Assembly: GCF_019399235.1 (NCBI RefSeq)
Contig: NZ_JAELVH010000004.1
Span: 1 to 64,000, forward strand
Direction of reading: 5' to 3'
Length of the DNA: 64,000 bases
From: Streptomyces poriferorum
GTDB lineage: Bacteria > Actinomycetota > Actinomycetes > Streptomycetales > Streptomycetaceae
Of this stretch, positions 42,917 to 51,604 are shown piece after piece (the stretch's first letter is position 1; every line of letters begins with the position of its first letter). A model generated the notes under the pieces. It ran no database searches. It saw only the letters and a program-made list of their open reading frames with translations, and was not told the DNA's origin. The position numbers and the translations under genes are program-made.

Positions 42917-44275
42917 CTACACCTCCAGGCCCGGAACGTCCTTCGGCAGCGGGCAGATCCGGCGGCCCTGGTGGTCGAAGACGTACAGGTGCGCCAGGTC
43001 GACCAGGAGCGGGACCTGGCCCCCGGTGCGCAGCCGCATGTCCGGACCGGTGCGGACGACGAGGTCGCTGGCGGTGACCGCGGGGCGGTCGGGGCTGTGC
43101 ACGCCCGGCGGAAGCGGCTCGGTTCCGGGGTCGTCGAGGACGGCGACGGGCGACCCCGTCAGCCCGGTGGCGCGTTCCTTGAGGCGCTCCAGGACGCCGG
43201 CCCCGCCCTGGCCGCCACGGCGTCTGCGTACGGTGCCGCGGTCCGGGCGGGCCGACTCCAGGTCCGGCACCACCGCGGGCTGCGAACCGGTGTTGAGGTG
43301 GACGAGCGCCTCGTGCCCCTGGTACTCGACGTGCTCGACGATGCCGCTGAGCGCGACCTCGCCGGGGCGGGCCTGGCTGGGCGGGGCGATCCGGACCGCC
43401 TCGGAGCGCAGTCCGACGATGATGCGCCGGCCCTGCTGGATCCGCAGCAGCTGGTGGTCGGGGCTCAGGGGCTCGGGCAGCGGGAGGCGCTGGCGGCCGA
43501 GGTCGATCGACATCCGGCCCTCCAGCGGCGCGTGCACGACGGCCTGCAGCAGGTTGATCCGCGGGGTGCCGATGAACGCGGCGACGAAGACGTTCTCCGG
43601 CAGCGAGTACACCTCGCGCGGCGGGCTCACCTGCTGGAGCACTCCCCCGCGCATCACGGCGACCCGGTGGCCCAGCGACATCGCCTCGGCCTGGTCGTGC
43701 GTCACGTAGACCGTGGTGACGCCGAGCTCCTTGGTGAGCAGGGCTATCTCGGCCCGCAGGTGGTTGCGGAGCTTCGCGTCGAGGTTGGAGAGCGGTTCGT
43801 CCATGAGGAAGGCCGAGGGCTGACGCGAGATCGCCCGTCCCATGGCGACCCGCTGACGCTCGCCACCGGAGAGCTGGCCGGGCAGACGGTCCAGGACGCT
43901 CTCGATGCCGAGCATCCTGGCCGTGTTCTCGACGCGCTCGTTGTGGTCCTGGCGGGGGTTCTCCAGCTTCAGCGGGAAACCGATGTTGGCCCGGTTGGTC
44001 ATGGTCGGGTAGAGCGCGAAGTTCTGGAAGACCATGGCCATGCCGCGTTCGCGGGGGGTCAGGTGATTGGCCGGTTCACCGTCGAGCAGGATCTCGCCCT
44101 CGGTGACGTCCTCCAGGCCGGCGATCATGCGGAGCACGGTGGATTTGCCGCACCCCGAAGGGCCCAGCAGGACGACGAACTCGCCCGGGTCGATGGAGAG
44201 CGAGAGGCGGTCCACGGCGCGCGAGGAGCGTCCGTAGGCCTTGCTTACGTTGTTCAGGATGATGGCGCGAGTCAT
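42917..44275 (-). CDS. Sugar ABC transporter ATPase, MsiK/UgpC-like, long form
   Basis: Nucleotide-binding subunit of the carbohydrate-uptake class 1 ABC family, 452 residues. Walker A GPSGCGKST (about residues 39-47), signature LSGGERQRVAMGRA, Walker B FLMDEPLSNLD and the H-loop YVTHDQAEAMSLG are intact. The C-terminal regulatory domain contains an extra, Arg/Gly-rich segment of roughly 70 residues (around residues 345-410) not usual in the approximately 378-residue MsiK. No permease or binding-protein gene is adjacent, so it may serve several transporters, as MsiK does in Streptomyces (inference). Confidence 0.88.
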   Translation of the reverse strand: MTRAIILNNVSKAYGRSSRAVDRLSLSIDPGEFVVLLGPSGCGKSTVLRMIAGLEDVTEGEILLDGEPANHLTPRERGMAMVFQNFALYPTMTNRANIGFPLKLENPRQDHNERVENTARMLGIESVLDRLPGQLSGGERQRVAMGRAISRQPSAFLMDEPLSNLDAKLRNHLRAEIALLTKELGVTTVYVTHDQAEAMSLGHRVAVMRGGVLQQVSPPREVYSLPENVFVAAFIGTPRINLLQAVVHAPLEGRMSIDLGRQRLPLPEPLSPDHQLLRIQQGRRIIVGLRSEAVRIAPPSQARPGEVALSGIVEHVEYQGHEALVHLNTGSQPAVVPDLESARPDRGTVRRRRGGQGGAGVLERLKERATGLTGSPVAVLDDPGTEPLPPGVHSPDRPAVTASDLVVRTGPDMRLRTGGQVPLLVDLAHLYVFDHQGRRICPLPKDVPGLEV

Positions 44276-44366
44276 GTGGTTCCGCCCGGGAGGATGAAGG
44301 TGGAGCGGTGGGGAGCGGCAGCAGTGGCCTGAAATTAACCCACTGCGCAGGGTGAGGGAATGACTC

Positions 44367-44381
44367 GCGCAAAGGTTGCGC
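44367..44381. promoter_or_regulatory. Palindrome upstream of ABC ATPase gene
   Basis: GCGCAA-AGG-TTGCGC is a perfect 6-bp inverted repeat, about 92 bp upstream of the ATPase start. It may be an operator for a sugar-responsive LacI- or GntR-type regulator, which is not encoded nearby. Confidence 0.45.
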
Positions 44382-44408
44382 CGTACTGGGACTGCGGAGG
44401 CGTAAGTG

Positions 44409-45680
44409 TCAGGTGGGATTCCGGTTGAGGCCCGCCCGCGCCGGGCCGCCCTCGGGAACGGCCGGATCCGGTTCCGGGACCCCGCTCCGGCGCGGCGCAC
44501 GGCCGTCCCTGCCGCGCGCTCCGAGGCCGGCCGCCACGATCAGCAGCGCGCCGAGCATGACGAACGGGGCCGCGGTGCCCGCGACTCCGGCGACGAGTCC
44601 CGCGGCAGCGGGCGTCGCCACCTGGCCGAGCCGGTTGCCGGTCAGCCGCAGGGCGAGCGCGGTGGAGCGCGCGGCCGCCGGGGCGGCCTGGACCACGGTG
44701 GTCATCGACAGGGGCTGCCCGGCTCCGAGACAGAAGCCGAGGACGGCGAGCATCAGGGCCAGCACCGGGACGGGGACGGGGAGGGCGATGGCGGCGCAGA
44801 GCAGTCCGGCCAGCAGACAGGTGGAGGCGAGCAGGCCCGCCCGGCCCAGCATGCGGAGCATCGGGGTCATCACCAGCCGGCAGGCGATGGTGGCGGCGGC
44901 GCGCAGGCTCAGCAGCAGGCCGACCGTGGCGGGGGCGATGCCCCGGTGTTCGCCGACGACGGGCAGATACGCGGTGAGGATGTCGGTCGCGGAGAGCACG
45001 GCGAGGCTGATGAAGATCCCGGCGGGGACTCCGCGGGCCCGCAGAATGCTGCCCACGGGCACCTTGGCCGACGGGGTCCTGCCGCGGCGTGCGGGGGCCG
45101 TCCGGTGCTCGATGCGCCAGAGCGAGGCGAAGGAGACGGCGGCGACGGCTGCCGAGACCATCAGGGCGAGCGCGCTGGTGCGGCCCATGGCGCCGTCACG
45201 TTCGGAGATCAGGTACCCGGCGGCGATCGGCCCGATGAGCTGGCCGAGGGAGGCGCCGATGGTGAAGTGGCCGAAGTTGCGGTCCTGTTCGGCCGGGGCG
45301 GACTGGCGGGCGACGATCGACTGGGCACCGATCACGAAGCAGAGGTGGCCGAGACCCATGACTCCGCTCCAGGCCGCCATCGCGGTCAGGGTGTCCGCGC
45401 GGCCGCTGAGGGCGCATCCTCCCGCGATCAGGACGACGCCGAGCGGCAGCAGCGGTGCGCATCTGCCGTGGTCCGTCCGGCGTCCCAGCGGTACGGCGGC
45501 GAAGAGCGGGAGGAGCGCGTACACCCCGGTGATCACGCCGATCGCCCGCTCGTCGGCGCCCAGCGCCAGGGCCCGGTAGGAGACGGCGGGCCGCGCCATC
45601 GACACCGCCCCCTGCGCGAAGGCGAAGGCGATGACGAGGCGCAGCAGCCAGCTCCGGCCGGGCCCGGTGGTGTCGGTCAT
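44409..45680 (-). CDS. MFS transporter
   Basis: 423-residue major facilitator with about twelve helices. RLVIAFAFAQGAVSMARPAV opens helix 1, and the GRRTDHGR loop between helices 2 and 3 is the MFS A-motif region. QDRNFGHFTIGASLGQLIGPIAAG is typical of drug-proton antiporters. Its ATG is only 4 bp after the stop of the upstream citrate-type symporter gene, so the two are cotranscribed and probably translationally coupled. Efflux of a drug or metabolite is likely; substrate unknown. Confidence 0.87.
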   Translation of the reverse strand: MTDTTGPGRSWLLRLVIAFAFAQGAVSMARPAVSYRALALGADERAIGVITGVYALLPLFAAVPLGRRTDHGRCAPLLPLGVVLIAGGCALSGRADTLTAMAAWSGVMGLGHLCFVIGAQSIVARQSAPAEQDRNFGHFTIGASLGQLIGPIAAGYLISERDGAMGRTSALALMVSAAVAAVSFASLWRIEHRTAPARRGRTPSAKVPVGSILRARGVPAGIFISLAVLSATDILTAYLPVVGEHRGIAPATVGLLLSLRAAATIACRLVMTPMLRMLGRAGLLASTCLLAGLLCAAIALPVPVPVLALMLAVLGFCLGAGQPLSMTTVVQAAPAAARSTALALRLTGNRLGQVATPAAAGLVAGVAGTAAPFVMLGALLIVAAGLGARGRDGRAPRRSGVPEPDPAVPEGGPARAGLNRNPT

Positions 45681-45684
45681 GGTT

Positions 45685-47100
45685 CTAGATGATCCCGAAC
45701 AGGAGTCCGGCGCCGAGCACCACCAGGGAGGTGAGCGCGGCCCACTTGACGGTGAAGCGGGTGTGGTCGCCGAACTCGACCTTGGCCATGCCGACGAGGA
45801 CGTAGACGGCGGGGACCAGCGGGGACGACATGTGCAGGGGCTGGCCGACCAGGGAGGCGCGGGCGATCTCCAGGGGGGAGACGCCGTGGGCGGCTCCGGC
45901 CTCGGCGAGTACGGGCACGACGCCGAAGTAGAAGCCGTCGTTGGACATGAAGTACGTCAGCGGGATGCTCAGCACGCCGGTGACGAGGGCCATGTGCGGT
46001 CCCATGCCCTCCGGGATCGCGCCGACCAGCCAGTCGGCCATGTGGTCGACCATGCCGGTGCCGGTGAGCACGCCGGTGAAGACGGCGGCGGCGAAGACCA
46101 TGCCGGAGACGTTGAGGACGTTGTCGGCGTGGGCCGCGATCCGGGCCCGCTGGTCTGGCATGTGGGGGAAGTTGACGGTGAGGGCGAGGGCCGCGCCGAG
46201 GAGGAAGAGCACCGGGATCGGCATCAGTTCCATGATCATCGCGGTGAGCAGGGCGATGGTGAGACCGGCGTTGAACCAGTAGAGCTTCGGCCGCAGGGTG
46301 GCGCGGTGGGGGTCGAGACCCTTGAAGCCCTCGTCGGTCCCTTCCTCCGCCTCCTCGTCGGGTGCCGCGCCGCCCGCACCGGCGGAGCCTGTGCCCTTGC
46401 GCAGGCGGTCGCCGCCGCCGGCGGCGACGAGAACCGGCTCGGATTCCGTGACGGAGACGGTCGCCCGGGTCCCGTCCAGGGTGAGCGTGCCGAGCCGCTT
46501 GCGCTCGCGCCGGCCGAGGACCACGGCGAGCAGGATCACGGCCAGCAGTCCGACGCCGAGCGCCGGGATCATGGGGACGAAGATGTCGCCCGCGTCCAGC
46601 TTCAGGGCGGTGGCGGCGCGGGCCGTGGGACCGCCCCAGGGAAGGGTGTTCATGACGCCGTTCGCCGTGGCGGCGACTCCGGTCATCACGACCAGGCTCA
46701 TCTTCAGGCGCTTGTAGAGCGGATACATCGCCGAGACGGTGATCATGAAGGTGGTGGAGCCGTCACCGTCCAGCGAGACGATCGCGGCGAGCACCGCCGT
46801 ACCCACGACGATCCGCATGGGGTCGGCCTTGCAGAAGCGCAGGATGCCCCGGACGATCGGGTCGAAGAGCCCGACGTCGATCATCACGCCGAAGTAGACG
46901 ATCGCGAACATCAGCATGGCGGCGGTCGGCGCCAGATTGCCGACGCCCTCGATGACGTAGTCACCGAGATGCGCGCCCTTCCCCACGGCTACGCAGAAGA
47001 GGGCGGGGATCAGCACGAGCGCCGCGATCGGCGACATCTTCTTCATCATGATCAGGACCAGAAAGGTCGCAATCATGGCAAAGCCGAGGATGGTCAGCAT
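45685..47100 (-). CDS. CitMHS-family metal-citrate symporter
   Basis: 471-residue importer of citrate complexed with a divalent metal (Mg, Ca or Fe in characterised relatives), driven by protons. Residues 1-190 and 260-470 hold about eleven helices. MLTILGFAMIATFLVLIMMKK, VSLDGDGSTTFMITVSAMYPLY and NTLPWGGPTARAATAL are family hallmarks. A central hydrophilic loop (about 195-260) is long and acidic. AGGTG lies 6 nt before the ATG. The MFS gene follows at 4 bp. The local two-component system that usually controls such genes is not present; a perfect palindrome lies upstream. Confidence 0.92.
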   Translation of the reverse strand: MLTILGFAMIATFLVLIMMKKMSPIAALVLIPALFCVAVGKGAHLGDYVIEGVGNLAPTAAMLMFAIVYFGVMIDVGLFDPIVRGILRFCKADPMRIVVGTAVLAAIVSLDGDGSTTFMITVSAMYPLYKRLKMSLVVMTGVAATANGVMNTLPWGGPTARAATALKLDAGDIFVPMIPALGVGLLAVILLAVVLGRRERKRLGTLTLDGTRATVSVTESEPVLVAAGGGDRLRKGTGSAGAGGAAPDEEAEEGTDEGFKGLDPHRATLRPKLYWFNAGLTIALLTAMIMELMPIPVLFLLGAALALTVNFPHMPDQRARIAAHADNVLNVSGMVFAAAVFTGVLTGTGMVDHMADWLVGAIPEGMGPHMALVTGVLSIPLTYFMSNDGFYFGVVPVLAEAGAAHGVSPLEIARASLVGQPLHMSSPLVPAVYVLVGMAKVEFGDHTRFTVKWAALTSLVVLGAGLLFGII

Positions 47101-47164
47101 ATGGACACCTATCGTTCACCTTTGAACTCCCACCGGAGCCGGCGGTGCGGATGACGTTAGGGCG

Positions 47165-47176
47165 CGCCATATGGCG
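47165..47176. promoter_or_regulatory. Palindrome upstream of citrate symporter gene
   Basis: CGCCATATGGCG is a perfect 12-bp palindrome within GTTAGGG...TTAAC, 65-76 bp upstream of the symporter ATG. It is a candidate operator; the regulator is unknown. Confidence 0.5.
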
Positions 47177-47220
47177 TTAACAAGACGTTGACATGCGAGC
47201 AATACGAGCAAAACCCCAGG

Positions 47221-49473
47221 TCAACGCGAGGGTGTCACCGTGACGGGGATGGCGTTGAGCACGGCGGTGCCGGAGAGCGGGTCGAGGCGGCTGCCGTCGA
47301 GGAGCTGGTTGACGTTGACGCCGGGCTGCGCGGAGGCGACGGACATCCGGGTGCCCGGGCGGTTGTGTCCCCAGCCGTGCGGGAGGCTCACCACACCGGT
47401 CCGCACGCCGTCGGTGATCTCGACCGGGACCGTGAGCTCGCCGCCGTCCGCGGTGACCGTGGCGGGTGCGCCGTCGCTCAGTCCGAGCCGTGCCGCGTCC
47501 TCGGGGTGGATCTGGAGGGTGCAGACGTTCGATCCGCCGCGCAGCGCGGCGACGTTGTGCAGCCAGCTGTTGTTGGAGCGCAGGTGGCGGCGGCCGACGA
47601 GGACGAGCGCTTCGGGGTCGGTACGTCCGTCGAGGGCGCGGCGCAGCCTCGGCAGATCGGCCGCTATCGGGGCGGGGAACAGTTCGACGCGCCCGCTGCG
47701 GGTGGTCAGGACCTCCGGGACGCGGGGAGCGAGGGGGCCGAGGTCGATGCCGTGCGGGTGGGCGAGCAGCCGCTCCAGGCTCAGCCCGTCGGGGTCGGCA
47801 CCGAAGCCCTCGCCGTACGGGCCGAGGCGGAGCATCAGGTCGAGGCGCCGCTCCGCCCCGGTACGGCCGGTGAGTTCGGCGGAGACACCGGCGGGGTCCC
47901 GGCCGTGGACGGGTGAGAGCGGGTCCGCGACCGCCTTGCCGAGGGCCCGGTCGATGATCCCGGTGTCCACGGCGTCCGGCTCGGCGCCGTGCGTCCCGGA
48001 GACGGCGAGGACGAGCCGGGCGAGGATCTCGGCCTCGTCCATCAGGCCTTCTCCCAGCGGCAGGGCGGGGCGGGTGTAGCGGACCTGGTTGCGCACGGCC
48101 AGGGTGTTGAACGCGAAGTCGAAGTGGGCGCTCTGCGAGGGCGGCGGCGGGGGCAGCACCACGTCCGCGTGGCGGGACGTCTCGTTGAGATAGGGGTCCA
48201 CGCTCACCATGAAGTCGAGCCCGTCGGCCAGTGCGGCGTCGAGCCGGTCACCGTCGGGCGCGGAGAGCACGGGGTTCGCAGCCAGGACGATCAGCGCGCG
48301 GATCCGCCCCTCGCCCGGTGTGCCGATCTCCTCGGCCAGTGCGGACATGGGCAGTTCGCCCTTGGCCTCGGGGTGCCCGGAGACCCGGCTCGCCCACCGC
48401 CCGAGGGCGAACCCCTTGCCGGGGGCGGCGGGGCGCGGGGACCGGGCGGTCGCGGAAAGCGGGAAGAGGGCGCCGCCGGGGCGGTCGAGGTTGCCGGTGA
48501 GGACGTTGAGCACGTCGACGAGCCAGCTGGCGAGGGTGCCGTGCTCGACGGTGCAGCTGCCGATCCGGCCGTACACGGCGGCGGTGCGGGCGGCGGCCAG
48601 CTCCCGGGCGAGGGTACGGATGGTCGCGGCGTCCACGTCGCAGGCCGCGGCGACGGCCTCCAGGGTGAAGTCACGCACCGCTTCGGCCACTTCGTCGATC
48701 CCCTCGACATGGTCCGCGAGCGCGCCGGGGTCGGTGAGCTTCTCCTCGAACAGGACGTGCGCCATCGCGGCGAGCAGGAGGGCGTCGGTGCCCGGGCGGA
48801 TGGCCACGTGCCGGTCGGCGAGGCGCGCGGTGCGGGTGCGGCGCGGGTCGATGACGGTGAGGCTGCCGCCGCGGCGGCGCAGCGCCTTGAGCCTGCCGGG
48901 GAAGTCGGGGGCGGTGCACAGGCTGCCGTTGGATTCGAGGGGGTTGGCACCCAGCATCAGCAGGTGGTCGGTGCGGTCCAGGTCCGGCACCGGGATGCTG
49001 TTCGGGTCGCCGAAGAGCAGCCCGCTGGAGACGTGCTTGGGCATCTGGTCCAGGGTGCTCGCGGTGAACAGCGCCCGGGTGCGCAGGGCGGCGAGCAGGG
49101 CGGGCGGGTAGAGCGCACCGGCCATGGTGTGCACGTTGGGGTTGCCGAGGACGACGCCGACGGCCTGTGGCCCGTGCTCCTGCGCGAGAGCCGGCAAGGC
49201 GCGGGCGATCGCATCGAAGGCCTCGCTCCAGCTCGCCCCGGTCAGCACGCCGTCCTTGCGGACGAGAGGGGTGCGCAGCCGGTCGGGGTCCTCGTCGAGG
49301 CCGCCGATCGAGGCGCCCTTGGGGCAGATGAACCCCTTGCTGAACACGTCCTCCCGGTCGCCGCGGGCGCCGGTGACCCTGGTCCCCTCGATGGTGAGGG
49401 TGAGCCCGCAGGTGGCCTCGCAGAGGGGGCAGATGCGCAGGGCGGTACGGGAGCTGCTGGGGTCGTGCGGCAT
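47221..49473 (-). CDS. Molybdopterin oxidoreductase with N-terminal [4Fe-4S] cluster
   Basis: 750-residue DMSO-reductase-superfamily enzyme. Cys15, Cys18, Cys22 and Cys50 (CPLCEATCG...FICPKG) bind a [4Fe-4S] cluster. The molybdopterin-binding region includes LMLGANPLESNGSLCTAPDF and DVVLPPPPPSQSAHFDF, and the C-terminal domain starts near LVGRRHLRSNNSWLHN. There is no twin-arginine signal, so it is cytoplasmic. It resembles formate dehydrogenase and assimilatory nitrate reductase chains, but the substrate is unknown. The start at ATG 49473 has GGGAGG about 4 nt upstream. A TetR gene precedes it and an ATACCGACCGGT site lies 58 bp upstream. Confidence 0.88.
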   Translation of the reverse strand: MPHDPSSSRTALRICPLCEATCGLTLTIEGTRVTGARGDREDVFSKGFICPKGASIGGLDEDPDRLRTPLVRKDGVLTGASWSEAFDAIARALPALAQEHGPQAVGVVLGNPNVHTMAGALYPPALLAALRTRALFTASTLDQMPKHVSSGLLFGDPNSIPVPDLDRTDHLLMLGANPLESNGSLCTAPDFPGRLKALRRRGGSLTVIDPRRTRTARLADRHVAIRPGTDALLLAAMAHVLFEEKLTDPGALADHVEGIDEVAEAVRDFTLEAVAAACDVDAATIRTLARELAAARTAAVYGRIGSCTVEHGTLASWLVDVLNVLTGNLDRPGGALFPLSATARSPRPAAPGKGFALGRWASRVSGHPEAKGELPMSALAEEIGTPGEGRIRALIVLAANPVLSAPDGDRLDAALADGLDFMVSVDPYLNETSRHADVVLPPPPPSQSAHFDFAFNTLAVRNQVRYTRPALPLGEGLMDEAEILARLVLAVSGTHGAEPDAVDTGIIDRALGKAVADPLSPVHGRDPAGVSAELTGRTGAERRLDLMLRLGPYGEGFGADPDGLSLERLLAHPHGIDLGPLAPRVPEVLTTRSGRVELFPAPIAADLPRLRRALDGRTDPEALVLVGRRHLRSNNSWLHNVAALRGGSNVCTLQIHPEDAARLGLSDGAPATVTADGGELTVPVEITDGVRTGVVSLPHGWGHNRPGTRMSVASAQPGVNVNQLLDGSRLDPLSGTAVLNAIPVTVTPSR

Positions 49474-49530
49474 GGGCCCTCCCGGGCGGCGGCAGCGGTG
49501 GCGCGCGGACATGAGCAAGCACGGCCGAGC

Positions 49531-49548
49531 ATACCGACCGGTACGCAT
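49531..49548. promoter_or_regulatory. TetR-type operator, ATACCGACYGGT family, copy 3
   Basis: ATACCGACCGGTACGCAT contains TACCG-AC-CGGTA with perfect 5-bp arms, 58-75 bp upstream of the molybdopterin oxidoreductase start. It shares ATACCGAC[C/T]GGT with 17756-17773 and 28962-28975. Confidence 0.6.
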
Positions 49549-49595
49549 GCTGGGGAGGTGTGCGGACGAGATGGTTGCCGCGGGGCCGGTCCGGC

Positions 49596-50216
49596 TCAGT
49601 CCAGTACGCGCGCGAGGTAGGCCTGGAGCAGCACCCGGGTCTCGGCGACGATGGCCCGGTCGCCGGACGGGTCGGCACGGAAGGCGAGTTGGAGCAGGGC
49701 GTCGGCGGCCTCCACGCAGACCAGGATGGACCGCAGGAGATCGTCGTCGGGCTCGCGGTCCAGATGTCCGGCGAGCAGTTCGGTGAGCCGGCCCGCGACG
49801 CGCTGGTTGGCGTCGTCGGCCGGGTCGCCGTCGGGTGCGGGGGCTCCGAAGTCGATGAGGGAGAAGCCGGGGACCGCGCTCTTCATCGCCAGGTACTCGT
49901 CGAGCACGGCGTCGATGGCGCGCCGCCAGTCGCCGGCCGGGATGGTGACCAGCCGGGCGGTGATCCGCTCGGCGTAGCTGTCCAGGTTGCGGCGGGCCAG
50001 CGCGTCGGCCAGGGCCCGCTTGTTGGAGAAGAACCGGTAGACGGAGCCGATGGGAACTCCGGCGCGCACGGCCACGGCCCGGGTGGAGAGCTGCTCGTAG
50101 CCGGTTTCGTCGAGGAGTTCGGCGCAGGCGTCGAGTATCCGGGCGAGACGCTCGGCGCTGCGCTGCTGAACGGGGGCTCGGCGGAGGTTCGTGTTCGCAT
50201 GGGGCACGGGTTCCAT
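49596..50216 (-). CDS. TetR-family regulator
   Basis: 206-residue repressor. HTH at about residues 20-66: ILDACAELLDETGYEQLSTR then AGVPIGSVYRFFSNKRALADAL. The C-terminal domain is of the TetR_C type near DFGAPAPDGD. It sits between the envelope operon and the molybdopterin oxidoreductase, all on the minus strand, with 77 bp to the former and 122 bp to the latter. It may be the last gene of that operon and control either neighbour. The ATG at 50216 lies 11 nt after GAGGAGG. Confidence 0.87.
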   Translation of the reverse strand: MEPVPHANTNLRRAPVQQRSAERLARILDACAELLDETGYEQLSTRAVAVRAGVPIGSVYRFFSNKRALADALARRNLDSYAERITARLVTIPAGDWRRAIDAVLDEYLAMKSAVPGFSLIDFGAPAPDGDPADDANQRVAGRLTELLAGHLDREPDDDLLRSILVCVEAADALLQLAFRADPSGDRAIVAETRVLLQAYLARVLD

Positions 50217-50293
50217 GATGCCGTGGGCCTCCTCGGCCGGGGGCGGGGGTGCGGCCCCGGACTCGGGCTCGGCCGGGGCGAGGGCGGCCCGGC

Positions 50294-51604
50294 TCAGGCG
50301 ATCAGCAGGGCCAGTCCGCCGATCGTGTACGCGACCATCAGGACCAGGAGCGGCAGCTGGCCGGCTACGGCGCGGCCGGGCGGGAACAGCCGGACGGAGC
50401 GGTCGTGGGCGGCGACGACACCGAGGACATGGCCGAGGACGATCGCGAGGACCTGGAGCGTGGCGACGCCGCCCGGGCCCAGGGGTGGTTCGGGCGGTGC
50501 GGGATTGTCGGCGCCGAGTGCCACCATGACGGTACGTGGCCCTTCGGTGACGAACAGTGTGAAGTAGTGGGCCACCAGATAGCCGAGGGCGATCGGCACG
50601 AGGGAGTGCGCGAAGGCGGTGAGGGGATGCGCCAGTTGGCCGGACAGAAGCCGGGTGGCCCCGGCGCACAGGGCGTAGAGGGCGGCGACGAGGGCGACGG
50701 CGCCGAGGAGTCCGAGGGTGGCGGTGGTGGTACGGCCCAGGGCCGAGGTCTGGACGGTGGTGATCCAGGAGGGCGCGTCGGAGAAGCCGTCGTAGGCCGT
50801 GGAGCCGAGCATCACGCAGACGGTGGCGACGAGCCCGGGGAGCTGGGGCGTGGCGTCAAGTCCGTTGAACGGGGAGCGCAGGACGAGGCGGCGGTCGGCG
50901 GGGCGGCGGCCGAGCGGCGAGAGCCGGGCGAGGAGGCCCGAGTAGACCTCGAAGGCATCGGCCCGGCCGAACCAGCGGGCGCCGTACAGGGCGGCGCCCG
51001 TGAACTGGGCGGCGGAGAAGAGGCCGAGGAAGAGGAGCAGGGCGGTGGGTGAGGCGGGGTCGGGGGCGACGAGTTCGAGCCAGGTGAAGGCGAGGAGCCC
51101 CGCCGCCGCGGGCCACATCCCGACGCGCGGGGGCAGGGGCCGGCCCGCGGCCGGGTCGCGTCGGAGCACGCGGCAGCCGAGGAGGTGAAGGGTGCGCAGC
51201 GGGTTGAGCAGCTGCCAGACGGGGCCGAACAGCAGCGATGCGGGGACGAGCCCGACCCACAGGAGTACGTAGACGGCGCCCGGGGCCGGGTTGCGGTCCG
51301 GGTCGGCCGGGCCGAGGACGAGGTACAGCACGACCAGGAGCGCGGCGGCCAGGCCGAGCGCGCGGACCGCGATGCGGGTGGAGCGGGCGTCGGCCGCGCG
51401 CTGGACGGCCACCGGCAGGGGGCGGCCCGCCCGGTCGCCGCGGAACCGGGAGGCGGACCAGAGCAGGCCGAGCGCGAGGAAGGAGACGAAGAGCGCGGCG
51501 AAGGCTCCCGCGAAGGCGTAGAAGGGCGAGAGGGGCAGGTCGTGCTGGGCTCCGATGCCGTGGGCGAGGACGCTCACGGCACCGGAATCGTCGAGGGCCG
51601 TCAC
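50294..51604 (-). CDS. Polytopic membrane protein, FedA-like
   Basis: 436 residues with about ten hydrophobic helices. AHGIGAQHDLPLSPFYAFAG followed by a helix ending LALGLLWSASRFRG resembles, from memory, the membrane family labelled fenitrothion hydrolase (FedA), whose natural role is unknown. Conserved-looking histidines lie within helices (FAHSLVPIALGYLVAHYFT, LGHVLGVVAAHDRSVRLF), which could bind a metal or heme. Its ATG overlaps the stop of the cupredoxin-like lipoprotein gene (ATGA). It is the third gene of the beta-helix/lipoprotein/membrane operon and presumably works with both partners. Confidence 0.7.
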   Translation of the reverse strand: MTALDDSGAVSVLAHGIGAQHDLPLSPFYAFAGAFAALFVSFLALGLLWSASRFRGDRAGRPLPVAVQRAADARSTRIAVRALGLAAALLVVLYLVLGPADPDRNPAPGAVYVLLWVGLVPASLLFGPVWQLLNPLRTLHLLGCRVLRRDPAAGRPLPPRVGMWPAAAGLLAFTWLELVAPDPASPTALLLFLGLFSAAQFTGAALYGARWFGRADAFEVYSGLLARLSPLGRRPADRRLVLRSPFNGLDATPQLPGLVATVCVMLGSTAYDGFSDAPSWITTVQTSALGRTTTATLGLLGAVALVAALYALCAGATRLLSGQLAHPLTAFAHSLVPIALGYLVAHYFTLFVTEGPRTVMVALGADNPAPPEPPLGPGGVATLQVLAIVLGHVLGVVAAHDRSVRLFPPGRAVAGQLPLLVLMVAYTIGGLALLIA

